A DNA stretch of 64,000 nt from Metaruminococcus_A sp050943475 (GCA_050943475.1 JBMNPF010000001.1:62001-126000); one strand, 5' to 3'; positions 26,561 through 35,770 are shown, numbered from the stretch's first letter. The notes: generated from the sequence alone by a model not told the origin. Numbers and translations: made by a program.

Positions 26561-26577
26561 TAGATAAACTTTATCTA
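26561..26577. promoter_or_regulatory. Palindromic candidate operator upstream of the XRE gene
   Basis: TAGATAAA C TTTATCTA is a perfect odd-length palindrome about 53 bases before the XRE start, just upstream of its -10-like TATAAT. Size and placement fit autoregulation by an HTH dimer; inferred. Confidence 0.5.
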
Positions 26578-27052
26578 AAAATTGGTAAAAAATATGTCGA
26601 ATTTTAGCGACGGCTGAAAAATTCATAAATAAGCAGAGGTTTTATGTCGGATTCTCTGCAAAAAGGCAGCCGGATTGACTCAAAATTCAACTTTTGGCGT
26701 TTTAAAAATAGCAGTCTTATGGATTTATAAGACATCATCTGACAGGCGAAATTTCAAATACCGGAGTCCGGATCATAGCACAGAGTTTTTCTGCGGGGCG
26801 CAAAATAATCGGCTATTGCTGGCTTTGCTCGTAGTCGTTCCCCTTTTGGTTTGCTTTTTGTACCCATTGTGGTATTATAATTTCACGCCGCAGACCAAGG
26901 CAAAGCTATGGGCGGATAAAATAAATGCTGCCGAATGCAAAACCGCGGCCATCTGCGTTTTGCTTTGTTTTTGGGAAAGCGGTTTCAGTGCTATTTATAA
27001 GCTCTTGTATTAAAATGAAAGAGGCTGGTTTTCACGGTACAAAGGAGGAAGT
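26578..27052. other. Gap without recognised gene
   Basis: Open frames here (for example 26675-27013 plus) match nothing recognisable and lack a ribosome site. A TTATAAT with a weak TTGCTT upstream near 26850-26882 may serve the following methyltransferase gene. Confidence 0.4.
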
Positions 27053-27829
27053 ATGGATATTCGGCTCACGTTTGACGAAAATGAAATCAACTATGATCGC
27101 TACCGCCCCACCTATTGTCCGGAGTTGTTTCAGGCTGTGATCAATTCTATGCCAAAAGGGCCGAAACACGCTGTTGAGGTCGGATGCGGAACCGGTCAGG
27201 CAACCGCCCCCTTTCTTGCCGCGGGATATACCGTAGACGCGGTAGAGCTGGGTGAGCGTCTTGCGGCATACGCCGCAAAGAAGTTTCAAGACTTTCCGGG
27301 GTTCCGGGTACACAATCTACCATTTGAGGAGTTTTGCGCCTCTGCGGAAAGCGTCGATCTTCTCTATTCCGCAACGGCTTTCCACTGGATCCCCGAGGAA
27401 ATTGGTTACCCCAAAGCATTTGAACTGCTGAAACCCGGCGGAACCATTGCCCTGTTCTGGAACCAGCCTTTTGTTTCCCGCCCGGAGGATCCGCTGCACA
27501 TGGAAATTCAGGCAATATACGAGCGTTATTTTTCCCACCCCAAAGCGCAGGATAAATCACAGCAGGAGGTCTTTCGCATGCGGGAAAATACCCTTCTCCG
27601 ACATGGATTCGTCAATCTCGAATGCCGGCTGTTTCATAGAACCCGGCAGTTCAGCGCCGAAGATTACATTGGCCTGCTCCTCACCTATTCCGATCACCGA
27701 TCCATGCCGGAGCCTGAGCACACCGCTTTTCTGGATCAAATTCAGAACGCGATTCATGCACGTGGCGGAATCCTTACGGTCTATGACACAATGGATCTCC
27801 ATATTGCGCAGAAACCAGCTTTGTTGTAA
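27053..27829 (+). CDS. Class I SAM-dependent methyltransferase
   Basis: A 258-residue methyltransferase of the UbiE/Methyltransf_11-like type. Motif I is AVEVGCGTGQATAPFLAAGYTVDAVELG, with the acidic ribose-binding residue in VELGERLA. Motif post-I to III is seen in LLYSATAFHWIPEEIGYPKAFELLKPGGTIALFWN. The start YDRYRPTYCPELF matches the family often annotated as trans-aconitate-like or generic small-molecule methyltransferases; the substrate is unknown. AAAGGAGG lies 6 bases before the ATG. It is monocistronic with a strong terminator after it. Confidence 0.88.
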   Translation: MDIRLTFDENEINYDRYRPTYCPELFQAVINSMPKGPKHAVEVGCGTGQATAPFLAAGYTVDAVELGERLAAYAAKKFQDFPGFRVHNLPFEEFCASAESVDLLYSATAFHWIPEEIGYPKAFELLKPGGTIALFWNQPFVSRPEDPLHMEIQAIYERYFSHPKAQDKSQQEVFRMRENTLLRHGFVNLECRLFHRTRQFSAEDYIGLLLTYSDHRSMPEPEHTAFLDQIQNAIHARGGILTVYDTMDLHIAQKPALL

Positions 27830-27915
27830 TGATCCTACACCGGCGGTATTTTAAGGGCAAGACTCTAAAACAGTGCTTTTATAACGGCTGAAAAACGTTA
27901 AGGTAAAATTTACGG

Positions 27916-27957
27916 CATAAAGAAAACGCCGCCTCAATGGGCGGCGTTTTCTTTATG
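27916..27957. terminator. Bidirectional terminator
   Basis: Perfect 18-bp stem CATAAAGAAAACGCCGCC with its complement and loop TCAATG, serving the methyltransferase (plus) and the flavoprotein operon (minus). The 27958-28208 stretch beyond it shows no gene. Confidence 0.88.
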
Positions 27958-28208
27958 TTTAAGAGAGTATAAGCCACAGTTTCAGCTTGGTTGTGAACCG
28001 GCCCGCAGGAGTTGTTTTTCCTTTATGCGTTCGGGAAGCAAAGCAGTGCATAATTGGCAATGGAAAACACCAGGATTGGCGTTTTGCTTCCGTCCGGATA
28101 ACCGTCACAGAACCAGCAGCGGCCTCACCCTGTTCGCCAAAGGCAATTTCATAAAGCACCGTTTGTTCATGGGCTTCAATCTGCTTGTAAAAGCCTTTGG
28201 ATATAATA

Positions 28209-28844
28209 TTAGACTTCGCGGTGGAATAAGTCGCGGCTGCTGCATCCATTTTGTTTGAGCTGCGCACGCCAGCCACGCTGCGCTGCCATTTTGTAAGCAA
28301 AGCGCGGAAAATTTGGAGAGGCGTAAAGCAATTCCCCGCCTTTTTTTGCAAGGATGTTCCGGCAAAGAGTTTTCAATGCGGCGCCAATATCTTTTTTGAC
28401 GCCATGACCCATCGGTGTGCCGGAAACAGCACTGAGCATTCCGCCGCCGCCAATCCCGACGCCCTGCTTCCAGTCATAGCCGGCATGCAGGCAGAAGTGG
28501 CGCAGCATTTCAAGCGCAAGGGTATTTTGGCGGGCCTCATAAAAGCCACAGTTTACCACCCCATAGACGGCGCCGCCGCTGCGGCCGGTTTCAGCCCGGT
28601 GTTGTTCCAGTGCGGCAAGGCAGGAAAGCAGGTGCCCCGGAATGCCGTCTACATAAAGCGGGAAAACAAAAACCAAAGCGTCGCAGCTGTCCAGCAAGGA
28701 AAGGGTTTGGGCGTCCAGTGCAGGCTTCCGGAGGAAAACGGTTATCGGTTCTAGGTTGGGCAGCAGGGCGGAAAGCGCATCGCACAACAGGCCGGAGGTG
28801 CTGTCTTTTGGTTTAGGGCTTCCGTTTATAAGCGCCAGTTTCAT
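28209..28844 (-). CDS. Flavodoxin-like NAD(P)H-dependent oxidoreductase
   Basis: A 211-residue flavodoxin-fold protein. The flavin phosphate loop is near the start (LINGSPKPKDSTSG), followed by DALVFVFPLYVDGIPGHLLSCL, the typical PLYxxxxP flavin-edge loop of NADPH-dependent FMN reductases, and a third loop VNCGFYEARQNTLALEML. Substrate unknown. The start at 28844 follows GGAGGGAG. Its ATG overlaps the stop of the upstream iron-sulfur flavoprotein gene by 4 bases, so the two are coupled and probably act together. Confidence 0.82.
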   Translation of the reverse strand: MKLALINGSPKPKDSTSGLLCDALSALLPNLEPITVFLRKPALDAQTLSLLDSCDALVFVFPLYVDGIPGHLLSCLAALEQHRAETGRSGGAVYGVVNCGFYEARQNTLALEMLRHFCLHAGYDWKQGVGIGGGGMLSAVSGTPMGHGVKKDIGAALKTLCRNILAKKGGELLYASPNFPRFAYKMAAQRGWRAQLKQNGCSSRDLFHREV

Positions 28845-29338
28845 AACTGCTCCCTCCATTCTGCGGCATTTTTTAAAAAGCGAACACGATATTTTGCCGC
28901 GTTGAGGTTTTTGGCGTTGCCCTTGACCAGCCGTTCGGCGGTGGCGCGTTCCTCATCGGTACAGGAGCCGTAAAAACAGACATTCAAAGAAATTTGTTCT
29001 GCATAACGGGGCTTGTGGTGCATTTCGCCGTCCACTATGCGAAAATCCGGCAGAAGGTAAGAAATGCTGCGGTCCAGCACGCTTTTGACAAAGGGGCTGA
29101 ATCCGCCGTAAAAGCAACGGCTGAGCAAAATGAATTCACTGCAGGAGGCAATCTGCCTGCCCATGTCGCCGTAGGCGTCCCGGATCACACACCGTCCCGG
29201 CGTTTTCACCCAGCAGCCAAAGCAGCCGATGCAGACGCGAAGATTTTCCCCCGGTCCAACAACAATGGCGTCCGGGAGACTGTCCGGAAAGAGGGTGTGG
29301 AACTGGTCTGGTTCCAAATCGTGAAGCAGCAGTTTCAT
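28841..29338 (-). CDS. Iron-sulfur flavoprotein-like protein
   Basis: A 165-residue flavodoxin-family protein. It carries cysteines at positions 36, 39, 42 and 50 (CIGCFGCWVKTPGRC), a C-x2-C-x2-C-x7-C pattern like the compact 4Fe-4S site of iron-sulfur flavoproteins, followed by VIRDAYGDMGRQI. The flavin-contact loop is FILLSRCFYGGFSPFVKSVLDR. Unlike typical members it lacks the INGSPR phosphate loop at the N-terminus, which its operon partner has. First gene of a two-gene operon driven by the promoter at 29370-29398. Electron transfer is the likely role. Confidence 0.72.
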   Translation of the reverse strand: MKLLLHDLEPDQFHTLFPDSLPDAIVVGPGENLRVCIGCFGCWVKTPGRCVIRDAYGDMGRQIASCSEFILLSRCFYGGFSPFVKSVLDRSISYLLPDFRIVDGEMHHKPRYAEQISLNVCFYGSCTDEERATAERLVKGNAKNLNAAKYRVRFLKNAAEWREQL

Positions 29339-29369
29339 AAAGAGCTCCGTTCATCAGGGATTTTTTCTG

Positions 29370-29398
29370 ATTGTAGCATTTTGACCTTGGAAAAACAA
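29370..29398 (-). promoter_or_regulatory. SigA-type promoter of the flavoprotein operon
   Basis: Minus strand: -35 TTGTTT (29393-29398), 17-base spacer, -10 TACAAT (29370-29375). Confidence 0.6.
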
Positions 29399-29474
29399 CT
29401 GATATTTGTCATGTATTTGCGGCAGACGGCTGAACAGACCGCAATCGCTTCCCAAAACTGGGCAATTCGCTGCA

Positions 29475-29503
29475 TTGACTTTCCCTTACGCCACTTTTAT
29501 AAT
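29475..29503 (+). promoter_or_regulatory. SigA-type promoter of the second aldo/keto reductase
   Basis: -35 TTGACT (29475-29480), 17-base spacer, perfect -10 TATAAT (29498-29503), 48 bases before the start codon. Confidence 0.8.
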
Positions 29504-29550
29504 AAAAACACGGACAAGACGAGAAAACAATACAGCAAAGGATGGTTTAT

Positions 29551-30567
29551 ATGAAATACACCACAATCAACGGCATAAAAGTTTCCCAAATGGCGCTTGG
29601 CTGCATGACTTTTTACGCTCCTCTTTCGGTGGAGGACAGCGAATACAGCATGGATTACGCCCTTGACCGGGGAGTAAATTTGTTTGATACCGCCCGTCTG
29701 TACGGCGCATGGCACAATTTTCCCGGCGCGCTCGGCGTCTGCGAGCGGATTATGGGCGATTATATGAAAAAACGCGGCAACCGGGAAAAGATTGTCCTTG
29801 CAACCAAAGGCTGCCACCCGGATATGAGCAAAATGAACGACAACCGGGTAACCCGAAAAGATATCGTCGCCGATTTGGACGACAGCCTTAAAGCTCTGCA
29901 AACCGACTATGTGGATATTTGGTTTCTCCACCGCGATCACCCCGACTGTGACCTGCCCGACGTGATGCGCGCCCTGGATGAACAGGTAAAAGCGGGCAAG
30001 ATTCGCACCCTGGGCGCCTCCAACTGGACCATGGAGCGGATAAAAAAGGCAAATGCCTTTGCAGAGGCAAACGGCCTGACCCCGTTTACCGTCAGCCAGA
30101 TTGAATGGAGCATGGCCTACCTGGATATGAGCCACAGCCCGGATAAAACGCTGGTCATCATGGATGAAACCGAGCTTGCGGAATACAAAAAGGGTGAAAT
30201 CCCGGTGATGTGCTATACGGCGCAGGCCCGTGGATTTTTCCAGAAAGCCATTGCCGCGGGCGGCTATGAGGCCCTTAAGGAAAAAGAAGTGGCGAGCGGC
30301 AAATACGCGGCGGATCCGGCGGCCGCTTCCCGCAAGTACGAATACCCCTGCAACATTGAACGGATTGAGCGGGTAAAGGAAATTTGCGCGCTGTATAAGG
30401 TGGATCCCTGTTCGGTGGCTTACGCTTATCTCACCAGCCAGCCGTTCAGCACAATCCCCATTGTGGGGCATTCCAGTGTGGCGCAGCTCAAGGAATCTCT
30501 CGCCCATCCGGATTTGCAGCTCACCCCTTACCAGATCAAGACCATCCTGGGCGGCATGCCGCTGTAA
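29551..30567 (+). CDS. Aldo/keto reductase
   Basis: A 338-residue AKR-superfamily oxidoreductase. Catalytic residues are seen as VNLFDTARLYGAWH (Asp, Tyr), VLATKGCHPD (Lys) and IWFLHRDHPD (His). The NADPH-binding end is TIPIVGHSSVAQLKESL. The insert after the catalytic Tyr and the RDHP motif place it in the group resembling sugar- or quinone-type AKRs, distant from the one at 2162. The start at 29551 was chosen over the in-frame ATG at 29542, which sits inside the AAAGGA ribosome site. Substrate unknown. Confidence 0.9.
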   Translation: MKYTTINGIKVSQMALGCMTFYAPLSVEDSEYSMDYALDRGVNLFDTARLYGAWHNFPGALGVCERIMGDYMKKRGNREKIVLATKGCHPDMSKMNDNRVTRKDIVADLDDSLKALQTDYVDIWFLHRDHPDCDLPDVMRALDEQVKAGKIRTLGASNWTMERIKKANAFAEANGLTPFTVSQIEWSMAYLDMSHSPDKTLVIMDETELAEYKKGEIPVMCYTAQARGFFQKAIAAGGYEALKEKEVASGKYAADPAAASRKYEYPCNIERIERVKEICALYKVDPCSVAYAYLTSQPFSTIPIVGHSSVAQLKESLAHPDLQLTPYQIKTILGGMPL

Positions 30568-30614
30568 AAGACGGCTGGAAGGATCCAGCTGGGCATCCTG
30601 AACAAATCATAGCG

Positions 30615-30647
30615 TTCCCTGGCCGCTTAAATGGCCGGGGAATTTTT
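30615..30647 (+). terminator. Terminator after the aldo/keto reductase
   Basis: TTCCCTGGCC / GGCCGGGGAA stem (one G-U) followed by TTTTT. The remaining 30648-30905 sequence carries only the GH42 promoter. Confidence 0.75.
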
Positions 30648-30767
30648 AACGGAACAGCTTTAAAAACTTCTGGCTTTTTAATAGGTTTTTTTGTGAGGCA
30701 GGGTCCGCAGGTTTAAAAATTCGCTGCAAAAGGTTTGGTTTACAGCCCTGCTTTACTGGGCGATGTG

Positions 30768-30776
30768 TGGTATAAT
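30768..30776 (+). promoter_or_regulatory. Extended -10 promoter of the GH42 gene
   Basis: TGGTATAAT (extended -10) with only a weak CTGCTT -35 region 17 bases upstream; about 130-base leader to the start codon. Confidence 0.5.
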
Positions 30777-30905
30777 CGCCAAAAAGAAGCCTTGTTTTTG
30801 GCCGGGCGGCATTCACCGGGAAACCAGGCCGCTCGCACTGCCTGCGGCTCTGGCCGCGGGTTTCAAAACAGGCGGAACAACCTACACAAAAAGGAGCAGG
30901 CGCGT

Positions 30906-32936
30906 ATGGAAAAATTAGGGCGAATGGTTGGTACCAATTATCACCCGCATGACTGGGACAGCGCCCAGTGGCCCAAAGACCTTGACCGTATGAAGGAAGC
31001 GGGTTTTACCGTTGTACGGCTGGGGCACCTGTGCTGGGACAGCTTTGAGCCGGAAGAAAATCAATATTGTTTTGACTGGATGGACGCCGTCATGGAGCTT
31101 TGCCGGGAACGCGGGCTCCGGGTGTTTTTAGACATCCCCACCCGCCCGGCGCCGGTCTGGCTGCACCAGCGGTACCCATCCGTTGATATTGTGGATGCTT
31201 CCGGTCAGCGTTTAAACGCCAATACCCGGTATATGGAGGATGTGGGTGACCCGCACTTTCAGCGCCATGCGTTAAAATTTGTCCGCCTCATGGCAGAACG
31301 CTATGCAAACCATCCCGCTTTGATGGCCTTTGGGCTGTGCAATGAGCTTGGTTCCGGTTTCCACTCCTATTCCCCTACCGCGCTTGTACGGTTCCAGCAA
31401 TGGTTGGCGGAAAAGTACCAAACGGTGGATGCTCTCAACAGAGCCTGGAACTCCCAGCGCTGGTCCCGCCGGATAAGCCGGTTTTCCGATGTGTTTTTTC
31501 CTGTGAGCGGTGCTGTCTCCGGCCCGCCGGAACGCTTTCTTGATATGAAGCGGTTTTTTTCGGATGAGATTCTCGCTTATTTTAAAAAGATGCACGACAC
31601 CGTAGCTGCCGCCGCGCCGGGCGTTCCCATTTCCACCAACCATTGGGCGGAAAATCCACGCGTCGGGTTCGACTACCAGAAAGGTTACCGGGAATGTGTT
31701 GACTACGCGGGACTTGGCTTTTACCCCGGCATCAACCCGGAGTATGAGGATGGATTCATTGGTTCCTGCATGAACATTGACTACCGCATTGGTGAGCTGG
31801 ACACCCCGCTCTGGGGGCTGGAGTTCCAAACCGGCACCAACGGCGGTTACGGCTGCCCGCGCGGTGTAATGCGGATGTATGCTTACCTTGCCTGGGCCTA
31901 CCGCTGCGATATGGCTTGTGCCTGGACCTGGCGCACCATGCTTGGTGGCGAAGAGCAGTATTTTTACGGCCTGCTCGACCACGACGGCACCTGCAGCCGC
32001 AAGTATGACGAATTTAAACAGATTGCCAGAGAGTGGAATGCGCTGGAGCAGCAGGGCGTTTGCCGGAAACAAGACGGCCGGCGGATTGCCGTGGCCTATT
32101 CCTACGACAGTTACAAGACAAGCCAGTACGCATCCAATTTTTATAAGACCGATTACGTCAAACACATACTGGCGGTTTACCGCACCCTGTTCCACAAAAA
32201 TCTTGACTGCAACATCATCGACCTGCGGCAGGTGGAAAAGGAGTATGACCTTGTTTTTGTGCCGGGGCACTGCATTATGGATGAAGCGTCCGCACAAACC
32301 ATCCGCCGGATGGTTCAATCCGGTGCAACGGTCATCATGACCGGGTATTCCGCCAAAGCGGATGAGCACAGCACCGTTTTCAGTGAGCCGATGCCGGGCC
32401 GTCTCAGCAATGTATTCGGCATCCGCGTTCATGGATTTGACCGCACCAGAACCCATGTTTCCACCATCAACGAAGGCGGTGTTGAAAAAAACCCGGAGAT
32501 TATTGAACGGGAACATCTTGACATTGAACTGGACGGCAGGCTGCTCGGTGTGCCCATTGATTATCACGAGTACATAGAACCGGTGACGGCAGAAGTTGTT
32601 GGGAGATACAGCAGCCTGAAAGATGAGAGCACCGCGGCGGTGACCTGCAATTTCTACGGCAAAGGAAAAGCTGTTTATGTTGGCATTCCAGCCGAAGAGG
32701 AAGTTATTTCCGCCCTGCTGGAGCGCTATGCACCAAAGGATTGTAAAGCGCCGGAAGCTCCCAACGGTGTTGTTGCCCGCAGCCTTGCTGAAGGGCGGCG
32801 GATTTATATTAACACCACCGGAGAAGCGGTGAGTATTTCCCTTGGCGAAGATGGTAGAGGCCTGCTGCGTCATTGCAAATATGAGTCAATGCTGCCACTG
32901 GCTCCGTATGATGTTGAAATTATAGAACCGGTGTAA
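30906..32936 (+). CDS. Glycoside hydrolase family 42 (beta-galactosidase-like)
   Basis: A 676-residue GH42-type enzyme. It starts GTNYHPHDWDSAQWPKDLDRMKEAGFTVVRLG, the clan A barrel entry; the acid/base Glu147 is in AFGLCNELGSG and the nucleophile Glu306 in LWGLEFQTGTNG. The block FQQWLAEKYQTVDALNRAWNSQRWS is typical GH42. A trimerisation (flavodoxin-like) domain follows from about residue 385, then a small beta domain at the C-terminus. No signal peptide is visible, so it acts in the cytosol on imported galactosides or arabinosides. Start 30906 has AAGGAG upstream; no sugar transporter is adjacent. Confidence 0.88.
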   Translation: MEKLGRMVGTNYHPHDWDSAQWPKDLDRMKEAGFTVVRLGHLCWDSFEPEENQYCFDWMDAVMELCRERGLRVFLDIPTRPAPVWLHQRYPSVDIVDASGQRLNANTRYMEDVGDPHFQRHALKFVRLMAERYANHPALMAFGLCNELGSGFHSYSPTALVRFQQWLAEKYQTVDALNRAWNSQRWSRRISRFSDVFFPVSGAVSGPPERFLDMKRFFSDEILAYFKKMHDTVAAAAPGVPISTNHWAENPRVGFDYQKGYRECVDYAGLGFYPGINPEYEDGFIGSCMNIDYRIGELDTPLWGLEFQTGTNGGYGCPRGVMRMYAYLAWAYRCDMACAWTWRTMLGGEEQYFYGLLDHDGTCSRKYDEFKQIAREWNALEQQGVCRKQDGRRIAVAYSYDSYKTSQYASNFYKTDYVKHILAVYRTLFHKNLDCNIIDLRQVEKEYDLVFVPGHCIMDEASAQTIRRMVQSGATVIMTGYSAKADEHSTVFSEPMPGRLSNVFGIRVHGFDRTRTHVSTINEGGVEKNPEIIEREHLDIELDGRLLGVPIDYHEYIEPVTAEVVGRYSSLKDESTAAVTCNFYGKGKAVYVGIPAEEEVISALLERYAPKDCKAPEAPNGVVARSLAEGRRIYINTTGEAVSISLGEDGRGLLRHCKYESMLPLAPYDVEIIEPV

Positions 32937-33062
32937 CGGGTGGTCTGCCTGCTTTCGCAGTGTACCATGGCGCCTGGACAAGCCCGGTGAAAAGCAAAAA
33001 AGGCAGACCGGGCGGATATGCCGCGGATTTAGAATGAGGCCAAGAAAAGAGGAGAGAAATTT

Positions 33063-33653
33063 ATGATTCCGGAAATTTTGGAGAGAAGGAGCATCCGTAA
33101 ATACAAGGGGGACCCCATCCCGCGGGAGCTGGTGGAGGCCGTCTTACAGGCGGGAATTCTTGCGCCGTCTTCCAAAAACCGCCAGCCGTGGCGTTTTGTA
33201 GTTGTTTCCGGCGCTTCCAAGCAGGCGATGCTGGAGGCAATGGAAACCGGCCTTGCCCGCGAACAGACCGACGCCCTGCTCCCTGAAAGCGGCCAACACC
33301 TGGACGGCGCCCGGCATACGCTTGAAATTATGCGGCAGGCGCCGGTGACGATCTTTGTTGTCAATCCGCTTGGGCAGGCGCTGTCCTGCGAATGGAGCGC
33401 CGAGCAAAAGGTTTACGAAATCTGCAATGCACAGTCGGTTGGGGCAGCTGTTGAAAACATGTGCCTTGCCGCAACAAAGCTGGGGCTTGGCAGCCTTTGG
33501 ATTTGCGACATCTACTTTGCTTACCAGGAGCTATGCCGTTATCTGGGGGTGGAAGGGGAGTTGTTTGCAGCCCTGGCGCTCGGCTATCCCGATGAAGCTC
33601 CGCCCGCACGCCCCCGGAAGCCGCTTTCTGAAGTGGTGGAATGGCGGCCGTAG
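33063..33653 (+). CDS. Nitroreductase-family FMN oxidoreductase
   Basis: A 196-residue flavoenzyme. RRSIRKYKGDPIP and AGILAPSSKNRQPWRFVVVSG are the typical FMN-binding N-terminal motifs of the nitroreductase fold. SVGAAVENMCLAATKLGLGSLWICDI is the central helix, and ALGYPDEAPPARPRKPLSEVVEW is the usual C-terminal G-Y-P ending. It reduces quinones, nitro compounds or similar acceptors with NAD(P)H; the natural substrate is unknown. GAGGAG precedes the ATG. An inverted repeat (GGTCTGCCT near 32942, AGGCAGACC near 33001) lies just upstream, of unclear meaning. Confidence 0.9.
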   Translation: MIPEILERRSIRKYKGDPIPRELVEAVLQAGILAPSSKNRQPWRFVVVSGASKQAMLEAMETGLAREQTDALLPESGQHLDGARHTLEIMRQAPVTIFVVNPLGQALSCEWSAEQKVYEICNAQSVGAAVENMCLAATKLGLGSLWICDIYFAYQELCRYLGVEGELFAALALGYPDEAPPARPRKPLSEVVEWRP

Positions 33654-33789
33654 TGCAGGAGACCCTGGATCCGCAGTATGCTGCCCTGACGTGAAGCGGT
33701 ATGGTATGTCTGTGGATTGTGAATCTGCATGTTTCCTGCGGTTCCCGCTGAAGAACGCCGAATAATTCAGACGCAATTTTGAACCGGAC

Positions 33790-33824
33790 AAAAGGCGGAA
33801 GGCCAGAGACCTTCCGCCTTTTGT
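33790..33824 (+). terminator. Terminator after the nitroreductase gene
   Basis: AAAGGCGGAAGG / CCTTCCGCCTTTT stem-loop with T-run. Confidence 0.85.
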
Positions 33825-34462
33825 TGGGCAGAATCGTTTAAGCGATGTCCGGAATCCCCGGTGGATATGCCGATTGATCGGTATTGCCCGGGTGGATTTC
33901 CGTTTTCCCGCGGCAAGCCTGCTTCCCTTTCGACGGAGGCAGAAACCGAGCGGTTTTGTGGGAGCATCTGCCGAAAAAATACCCGGTATGCCCTTCTCCA
34001 AAGCGGAAAGAGCGCTGGAGGGCGCATACAGCCGATCTTCCGTTTGCCAGACAACAATCCGGATTTTTGCTTCAGATGCATCCGAAATCAAGGACGATTG
34101 ATGATGTATGTACGGCCGTTACAAATCCAGACCGATAGGAACGCGGCCGGGGAGCAAGCGCGCCGGACCGTGGGCGGTCATCCTGGGTCTTGCCGGCAAT
34201 GCCTTTGCCGGAGGGCAGCCGTTTTGGGTATGGAACATTATAAAGGGTTGTACGTGCTCTTATGCGGAAACAGAAGAAAAGAACGGATTAAAGCGGGGCG
34301 TTGGGTGCAAAATGGATCCCAAAAGAGAACTTTTTGCAATTTCTTTGATTTTTTTGCGCGAACCCCTTGCCTTTTTCGCTAAAATTTAATAACATAAAAT
34401 TTATGCCGCATTAATATCTTGTTAAAATTTCACTTTTCATCAACATACAATGGAGGCCTGGT
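33825..34462. other. Long gap without recognised gene
   Basis: About 640 bases in which several mid-length frames overlap on both strands, none with a recognisable product or good ribosome site. The last 80 bases are AT-rich and carry promoter-like TTGCCT..17..TAACAT (near 34367-34396) and a TACAAT at 34445, presumably for the MFS gene. Confidence 0.4.
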
Positions 34463-35743
34463 ATGCGGTTCGGACAAAAGACAATTGAAACCATGAGTGA
34501 CCGGAAGAGAAACGGTCTGTTTTTTGCGGTGGAGGGCGCTTGTTTTGCCGCAATTACCTCGCTTGGTAACAATACCAACAATTTATTTTTAAGCCGGCTT
34601 GGAGCCAGCGATTACCAGCTTAGCATGCTCACCATGCTGGCGCAGGTGGTCAGCATGGTCTGCCTGGTGCCGCTCGCCATATTTACCGACCGCCTGCGGA
34701 ATAAGCGCAGAATGGTCGTAATCCTGCTGCTGTTTATTGGCGTCTGCTACCTCTGCGGCGCTGCCGTCCCGTTTCTGGGCGGCGCGGCGCTTTACCCCAT
34801 GATAGCCTTTATTGGGCTTGCGGTTGGCGGCGTGGAGCTCTGTACCTCGACCTGGCAGGCGTTTTTTGCCGACGCCACCCCGCCTGAGGACCGCAACCGG
34901 ACCTTTGCCGTCCGCAACCAGACCATGTTTGTCATCAACATCTGCCTGCCGCTGCTGGCCGGGTTTCTTTTGACGGCGCAGGGGGATCGTTCTGCCCAGA
35001 TCATCACCCACCAGGTGTACTACTGTGTAATTGCGGCGGCCGCCGGCTGCAACATCTGGATGCTCAGCAAAATACGGGGCGGCACGGTGCGGGAGCCGGC
35101 GGGCAAAAGCTTCCGTGACTTTTGGGCTGCAATCAAGGCGCTTGTTCACAACCGGCGGTTTCTTTTTTTTGCGGCGGTCGCCCTTTTGTTTTATACAACC
35201 TGGCGGCTGGATGGCACGGTGTTCTATCTGGGTCAGGTCAAATATGTGGGGCTTTCCGATTTCTGGTATACCTTTTCCAACGTCTGCTGCGGTATTGCCC
35301 AGTTTGTGTCCATTCGCTTTTGGGCGCGGCGCAACGAACAGCTTGGGGTGCGCTTCAGCCTGATTTTTGGCGCGGTCGGGCTGGTTTTATCGCCGCTTTG
35401 TATTATTCTGCCGCTTCAGTTTGAGGGGACGGCGCGGCTTGTGGTTCATTTGGTCTTGCGCTGTACCTCAGACCTGACCTTTGCGACCATTACGCTCAAT
35501 ATTTTGCAGAATCTGCTCCAGGTGGTGGAGGAGAAAAACCGGGCGCTTTCCATTGCCGCCTACACCACCCTGATTTCTCTGACCTCGGCGGTATCCCCCA
35601 TGATTGGCGTTTCGATCTACACCGCGCTCGGCGCAAACCAGGCGGCGATAATTCAAACCTTTTTGATCATTTTGGCGCTGCGGTTGCTTTCGGTCGGCGC
35701 CCTTGTTCTGCGCTGGTGGCTGCTGCGCGGGGAGCCGAAATAA
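34463..35743 (+). CDS. MFS transporter
   Basis: A 426-residue membrane protein with about 12 predicted helices in two halves, separated by a cytosolic loop near residue 195-225 (SKIRGGTVREPAGKSFRDFW). The loop between helices 2 and 3 holds AIFTDRLRNKRRMV, a variant of the MFS motif A G-x-L-a-D-r-x-G-r-r. The substrate cannot be inferred; the closest general look is of drug- or sugar-type exporters of Clostridia. GGAGG precedes the ATG. The MATE gene follows 27 bases later, suggesting an export operon. Confidence 0.85.
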   Translation: MRFGQKTIETMSDRKRNGLFFAVEGACFAAITSLGNNTNNLFLSRLGASDYQLSMLTMLAQVVSMVCLVPLAIFTDRLRNKRRMVVILLLFIGVCYLCGAAVPFLGGAALYPMIAFIGLAVGGVELCTSTWQAFFADATPPEDRNRTFAVRNQTMFVINICLPLLAGFLLTAQGDRSAQIITHQVYYCVIAAAAGCNIWMLSKIRGGTVREPAGKSFRDFWAAIKALVHNRRFLFFAAVALLFYTTWRLDGTVFYLGQVKYVGLSDFWYTFSNVCCGIAQFVSIRFWARRNEQLGVRFSLIFGAVGLVLSPLCIILPLQFEGTARLVVHLVLRCTSDLTFATITLNILQNLLQVVEEKNRALSIAAYTTLISLTSAVSPMIGVSIYTALGANQAAIIQTFLIILALRLLSVGALVLRWWLLRGEPK

Positions 35744-35770
35744 AAAAACGACCTGTAAGGAGAGGCCTGA

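Noticed and set aside
26675..27013. 112-codon open frame on the plus strand
   Set aside because: No ribosome site, no recognisable domain, low-complexity hydrophobic runs; probably non-coding.
27959..28351. Minus-strand 130-codon frame
   Set aside because: Overlaps the end of the flavoprotein gene in another frame and matches nothing; considered a shadow.
32942..33009. Inverted repeat GGTCTGCCT / AGGCAGACC
   Set aside because: The 50-base loop and absence of T-run argue against a terminator; no other role could be supported.
33861..34389. Overlapping frames of 70-170 codons before the MFS gene
   Set aside because: Several mutually overlapping frames, none with Shine-Dalgarno or family motif; treated as gap.
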